From assembly GCA_014871385.1 (NCBI GenBank), contig CM026424.1, forward strand, positions 21,824,771 through 21,888,770: DNA of 64,000 nucleotides. Reading direction: 5' to 3'. This document shows positions 60,484 to 64,000 of this stretch, piece by piece. A model generated the notes under the pieces. That model was not told the origin of the DNA. It saw only the letters and a program-made list of their open reading frames with translations, and made no database searches. Each line of letters begins with the position of its first letter. Within the stretch, counting starts at the first letter, position 1. Made by a program: the position numbers and the translations under genes. This DNA comes from Ceratodon purpureus (Eukaryota; Streptophyta; Bryopsida; Pseudoditrichales; Ditrichaceae).

Positions 60484-61223
60484 CATGGTTGTTTATCGTG
60501 ACGTGCTGTCACGTTGGGCCGTGATGGGCCTCGCCGTCACGATGTAATAAGGTCAACTTAGGCTTAAGCAACTAACTAGTTAAAAAAATTACCAAGTTGC
60601 ATACGTAGCTTCCTAGTTGGCAATCGAGGTCGTTCAAGAACATGATATGGAATTACCCTCTGGTTTTCTTTACCTTATTCCATGTGAATCAATGCAGTAT
60701 ATATATGTGGGGGCTCCTGTCCGCTTCATGTTTCCAATCATTGGAATCACGTTCCATGTTGTGTGCTCTATGTTCCCTAATGTTTGGCTTTTGTTTCCAT
60801 CCTTTGGAAATGTGTTTTGCATTGTCTTCCCCAATTTGAACCCTTCACCTTCTAGGGGACGTATCCAACTTATGTTTTCTCCATTACTAGGGTTTGAGGA
60901 CATTTTTGACATCTACATTCCTATTCCATGCCATCTGCTCAGTGTTTCCTATCATCTCTTCGTTGTTTCCTACTATTAAGAACGTATTCCTTGTATTTTT
61001 ATTTTTTTTACATTTATTGTAATTTGCTGCCATGTCATGGCACGTGGACGTTTTCTATCCTACGTATTGAAATTAGAGTAATGTAATTTCATGCTGAACG
61101 TGGTTATTATCAAGTTTGTCACAGTAAAGGCATGATTGATAATAATGTTGTGATGAATAGCTATCGTGACGTGACGACATTAGGATAGAAATAGCTTTAG
61201 TCACAATACAATAAACAACCATG
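60484..61223. mobile_element. 740-bp inverted-repeat DNA element with CGTGACG subterminal words
   Basis: The termini CATGGTTGTTTATCG and its near-complement ATACAATAAACAACCATG form an inverted repeat of about 14 bp. Subterminal CGTGACG/CGTCACG words cluster at 60498-60543 and 61163-61172. The 8-bp flanks CTAGTAGT and TCAATAGT agree at five of eight places, so a worn hAT-type duplication is possible. A hydrophobic 120-codon frame inside (60617-60979) has no recognisable domain and is probably chance. Confidence 0.5.
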
Positions 61224-61809
61224 TCAATAGTCTCAATCATTGTAGAAAATTTAGTGAATTTTAATGCTCTCAACTATTGTACCATGTATAGAAAAGGATA
61301 AATTACCAATACGCACTAGCAAAGAAATCATCAAAAACCACCAACTCTGCATATATAGTCATCTAGTTCATGACACTGGTGGTTATGAGCTAAAATTTGA
61401 TATTAGTAAGGTGAAAGTATTGGTAATGGTAATGGAAGATAAGGATGACTTTTAAAAAAGTTAGACGAGATACATGGTAGGAATATAATTTTTACATGGA
61501 AAAAATAAAAAATAAAATAAATAGAGAGCGAGAGAGAAATTTGTCTATTTCAAGGTCACTGAGGTTTATATGTGTTCTTTAAAATCAAAATATTACTTTT
61601 TTGAGAAACCAAATTTGTTTTCTTCTTTAAAAAAGTATTTTTTGTTTGGTGAACTAACTTGATACCCTATTATGGTAATACCTTTTATCAAAATTGATTA
61701 TTTTTTACTTCATGCCCAAAGAATTACAATTTAAACATTATTTAATAAATTTAGCCGTAAAATCTTAAAACCTATAGATTTAATATTCATGTGTCAACGT
61801 TTTGGACCA
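61224..61809. other. AT-rich intergenic DNA, no gene seen
   Basis: No gene. AGCCGTAAAATCTTAAAACC at about 61754 resembles the internal motif of the TTAA families and may mark a worn, undelimited element. Confidence 0.4.
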
Positions 61810-61813
61810 TTAA

Positions 61814-62736
61814 CCCCTAAGTGTCCAGGAAAGCCAAAATGGCTTTTTGCTGTTTCGGTCACTCTAGATAAAGGGGTTAAAATTGATATTTTTGCCTAAG
61901 ATTTTTACTGGATGCTCCTTGTATTGCAAAGTGTATGTAGTAAAATTTGCAAAGCCAAATTCCAATTTTAAGACCTTCATCTAGAAATTTTAGATTTCAA
62001 GTCCAAAACGGGCAGCTTAAAATTAGTCTTTTTTTTAATTCTTGAAACATGTTCATTACCAAACCACCACTCAAATTCCAAAGAGACCCAAGTCAAAAAA
62101 TATACCAATTTTACAAGGGCAGCCTCTAAAAATTACAAAGACAAGCTTCAATATTTTCAGTAATTTTTGAATTACTTCTTTCAAAATTCGTCAAAATTTG
62201 AGATTTTGGAATTTTTCAAATATAATTTCGCTCAAAAATCAAAACCTTATAAAGGCACCTAACCACCGTTCAGATTTTTCTAAAACCAAATATACGTGAC
62301 GTCATGCATGTTTTACTTTATCAACGTTTTCAAACCTGCTTTTAGAAAACAATTTTTATGAGAGCCAAAAAAAGGAATGAGTCTCTCAAATTTTCTATGG
62401 AGGTACTCAACTTGATTACCTATGTAGGAAAAAATATGGACAAAATGTTTGGGGTAACAATCTTCAATTCCCCCTTTGCACCATTTTGACTATGTCATTC
62501 AGCCAATGCCCAAAAAACGTTTTGTTGCAACTTTGAATATTATAACCTCTAAGATGGTAAACATTCAACGGCCTAAAATTTTATCAGTACTTTTGAAGAA
62601 GGTTTAGTACAAGATCTTACGGCTGGATGTCTAAAAAAAGCAATTTTGTTTGGTTCAAATTGTCGTTTCTACAAGGTGGTCAAAAATCACTGTTTTGGAG
62701 GTTTTGAGACCCAAAACATGTTTGGGCACTTAGGGG
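61814..62736. mobile_element. TTAA element family A, copy 2
   Basis: 923 bp between TTAA at 61810-61813 and 62737-62740. Ends CCCCTAAGTGTCC / GGGCACTTAGGGG (one change in the left arm). Nearly identical to 32398-33327 along its full length, so the two copies moved relatively recently. Non-coding. Confidence 0.82.
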
Positions 62737-62740
62737 TTAA

Positions 62741-64000
62741 TTTTAATTCCTTTGTGAGATCATAGAGACGAGAGTGGGCTAAATTTTTTTTTAGCAATTG
62801 CCACATTTGTTTTTTTCCAAACTTTGAAATCCACCCTCACAAAACTCAAATATACTGCAACTTAGGTAAGCTGATAGTTTGAGTAGGAATTTAAGTAAGA
62901 ATACATTAAAATCAAAAAATTAAAAAAAATCTTTAAAATCAAAAGTTTCTTGTTGCCCAAATTGAAGAGAAAACTAGTTTGTGAATAAAAAACACTCAAG
63001 AAATCCCAAATTTCCAAACAAATCAGTCAATCAAATTGCAATGAATCTTTCTCTTAAAAAAAATTTGCAAAAAAATTTTACTTTTTAATATTCCATCTAA
63101 GCAGACCTTAGCCCTGAAATCCAAAATCGGGTTTAAAGGAACTTTAGGAATTAAGGTAATGTTGCAAGCTGGTTAAATTTAGTAGACCATTTTGAAGTGT
63201 GGTGATTCCGCTTTACTAATCTGCCCAGTTGCAATTTATAGCATAGAGCACATTTTTCATTATAAATTGTAGATTTTGGATAACAAAAAATTTGGATAAC
63301 ATTTTGGATTTATTTATTTTCCAAAAAGATAATTGCAACTACACCCCACCCACCTGGATGAGCTGAATTCTGAGTCAGTGAAGTGAGCCAAAGTAAATTA
63401 ACCCAATGTCAGGGCACATGTGTAAGAACTTATTCAAAGGGCTGCTGTCAGGGATCCTCCACATTGAAGGTACCCCATGAATCAGTTCATTTTTCAAACA
63501 AAAGATTGACCCCTACAGGATCCGGAAAAGCCAAACAACTTGGGTGCTTCCTAAACTCAACTTACTTGGAATTGATTTTTTGAGCTAGTTGTGTTACCAA
63601 TGGCACTCTACCAAGTCATTGATGAATATCAACAAGACCAAAATATCAAGCCATGAGTCACTATTTTCAAATAAGTCGGGTGCAGAAACGGAGGGGCATT
63701 CTATTATAAGAAAACCAAACACATGGGTTTCAATTGCAGCAGTTGTTTGTAACTTATTGACATTCCCTACTTGGCCCCTACAATTTCACAACCACTGCAT
63801 AATGCCATATCTGATTCAACTAATGACCTAACAGGTGGATATTAGAGTTGACGGGCTGAAGTTCAACCCCGTGAAACTTGAGCACATTGTTATGCAAAAT
63901 GCTTGATAATTGGCACAAAACCTGAATACCCGAGTAAGATTGCTGTCCACATGGATACTCCATTTTGGGTCAAATCCGAAGTAGTTTATACCACAGGAAG
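62741..64000. other. Intergenic DNA to the window edge, no gene seen
   Basis: Only short frames (66 and 80 codons) without recognisable features. Confidence 0.45.

Noticed and set aside
60617-60979. 120-codon hydrophobic frame
   Set aside because: Lies inside a DNA element with no domain; the T-rich sequence gives Phe/Leu/Ile-rich peptides by chance.

Overview
This is nuclear DNA from a land plant. It carries an eight-unit polyubiquitin gene and a three-exon NAC-domain transcription factor gene with canonical GT..AG introns. It also holds two L1-type LINEs with plant-style DUF4283/zinc-knuckle ORF1 proteins and a hAT transposase of the DUF659 type. The NAC domain has CEPWDLP in block B, where flowering plants more often have SEPWELP, and every ubiquitin unit has Thr28 where plants usually have Ala28. 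I therefore lean towards a non-seed plant (bryophyte, lycophyte or fern), but I cannot name the species.

Layout. (1) 1-3473: AT-rich DNA and a decayed transposon-type gene. (2) 3474-19939: a block of hAT-like elements with four very GC-rich arrays of GGCCGTC/GACGGCC words (about 3640-3960, 11130-11665, 13853-14475, 19085-19765). Each array lies just upstream of a gene that points away from it. The pattern, array -> plus-strand gene, minus-strand gene <- array, occurs twice. The first unit has a broken hAT transposase (+) facing a RING-finger gene (-). The second has a 500-aa Gly/Tyr/Pro-rich coiled-coil protein (+) facing a protein-kinase-like protein (-). The minus-strand gene of the first unit and the plus-strand gene of the second share a homologous N-terminal domain. 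Three of the four promoters have their TATA-like box inside an inverted repeat. (3) 20349-27918: a full-length LINE on the minus strand with a 15-bp target-site duplication. (4) 28348-30369: heat-shock element, TATA-like box and polyubiquitin gene. (5) 35772-37492: NAC gene on the minus strand, with a long simple-sequence-rich upstream region. (6) 39420-64000: AT-rich, gene-poor DNA with DNA transposons and a second full-length LINE (49769-57411, 15-bp target-site duplication).

The AT-rich half, plus one site at 32398, holds eight insertions of short non-coding elements. Their ends read TTAA-CCCC...GGGG-TTAA, with minor decay in a few. They fall into five families (A-E); A, B and C have two copies each here. 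A nested insertion compared with its uninterrupted relative supports TTAA as the target site. These are piggyBac-like hallmarks, which I do not expect as a routine component of land-plant genomes. Four of the five families share an internal motif, CCGTAAGATC, about 90-130 bp from one end. I consider this set, and the paired GC-array gene units, the two candidate undescribed systems in the window.

Only polyubiquitin and NAC look like ordinary host genes. Most of the rest is mobile DNA in different stages of decay. The in-frame stops in both LINEs are all of the kind that C-to-T change produces.
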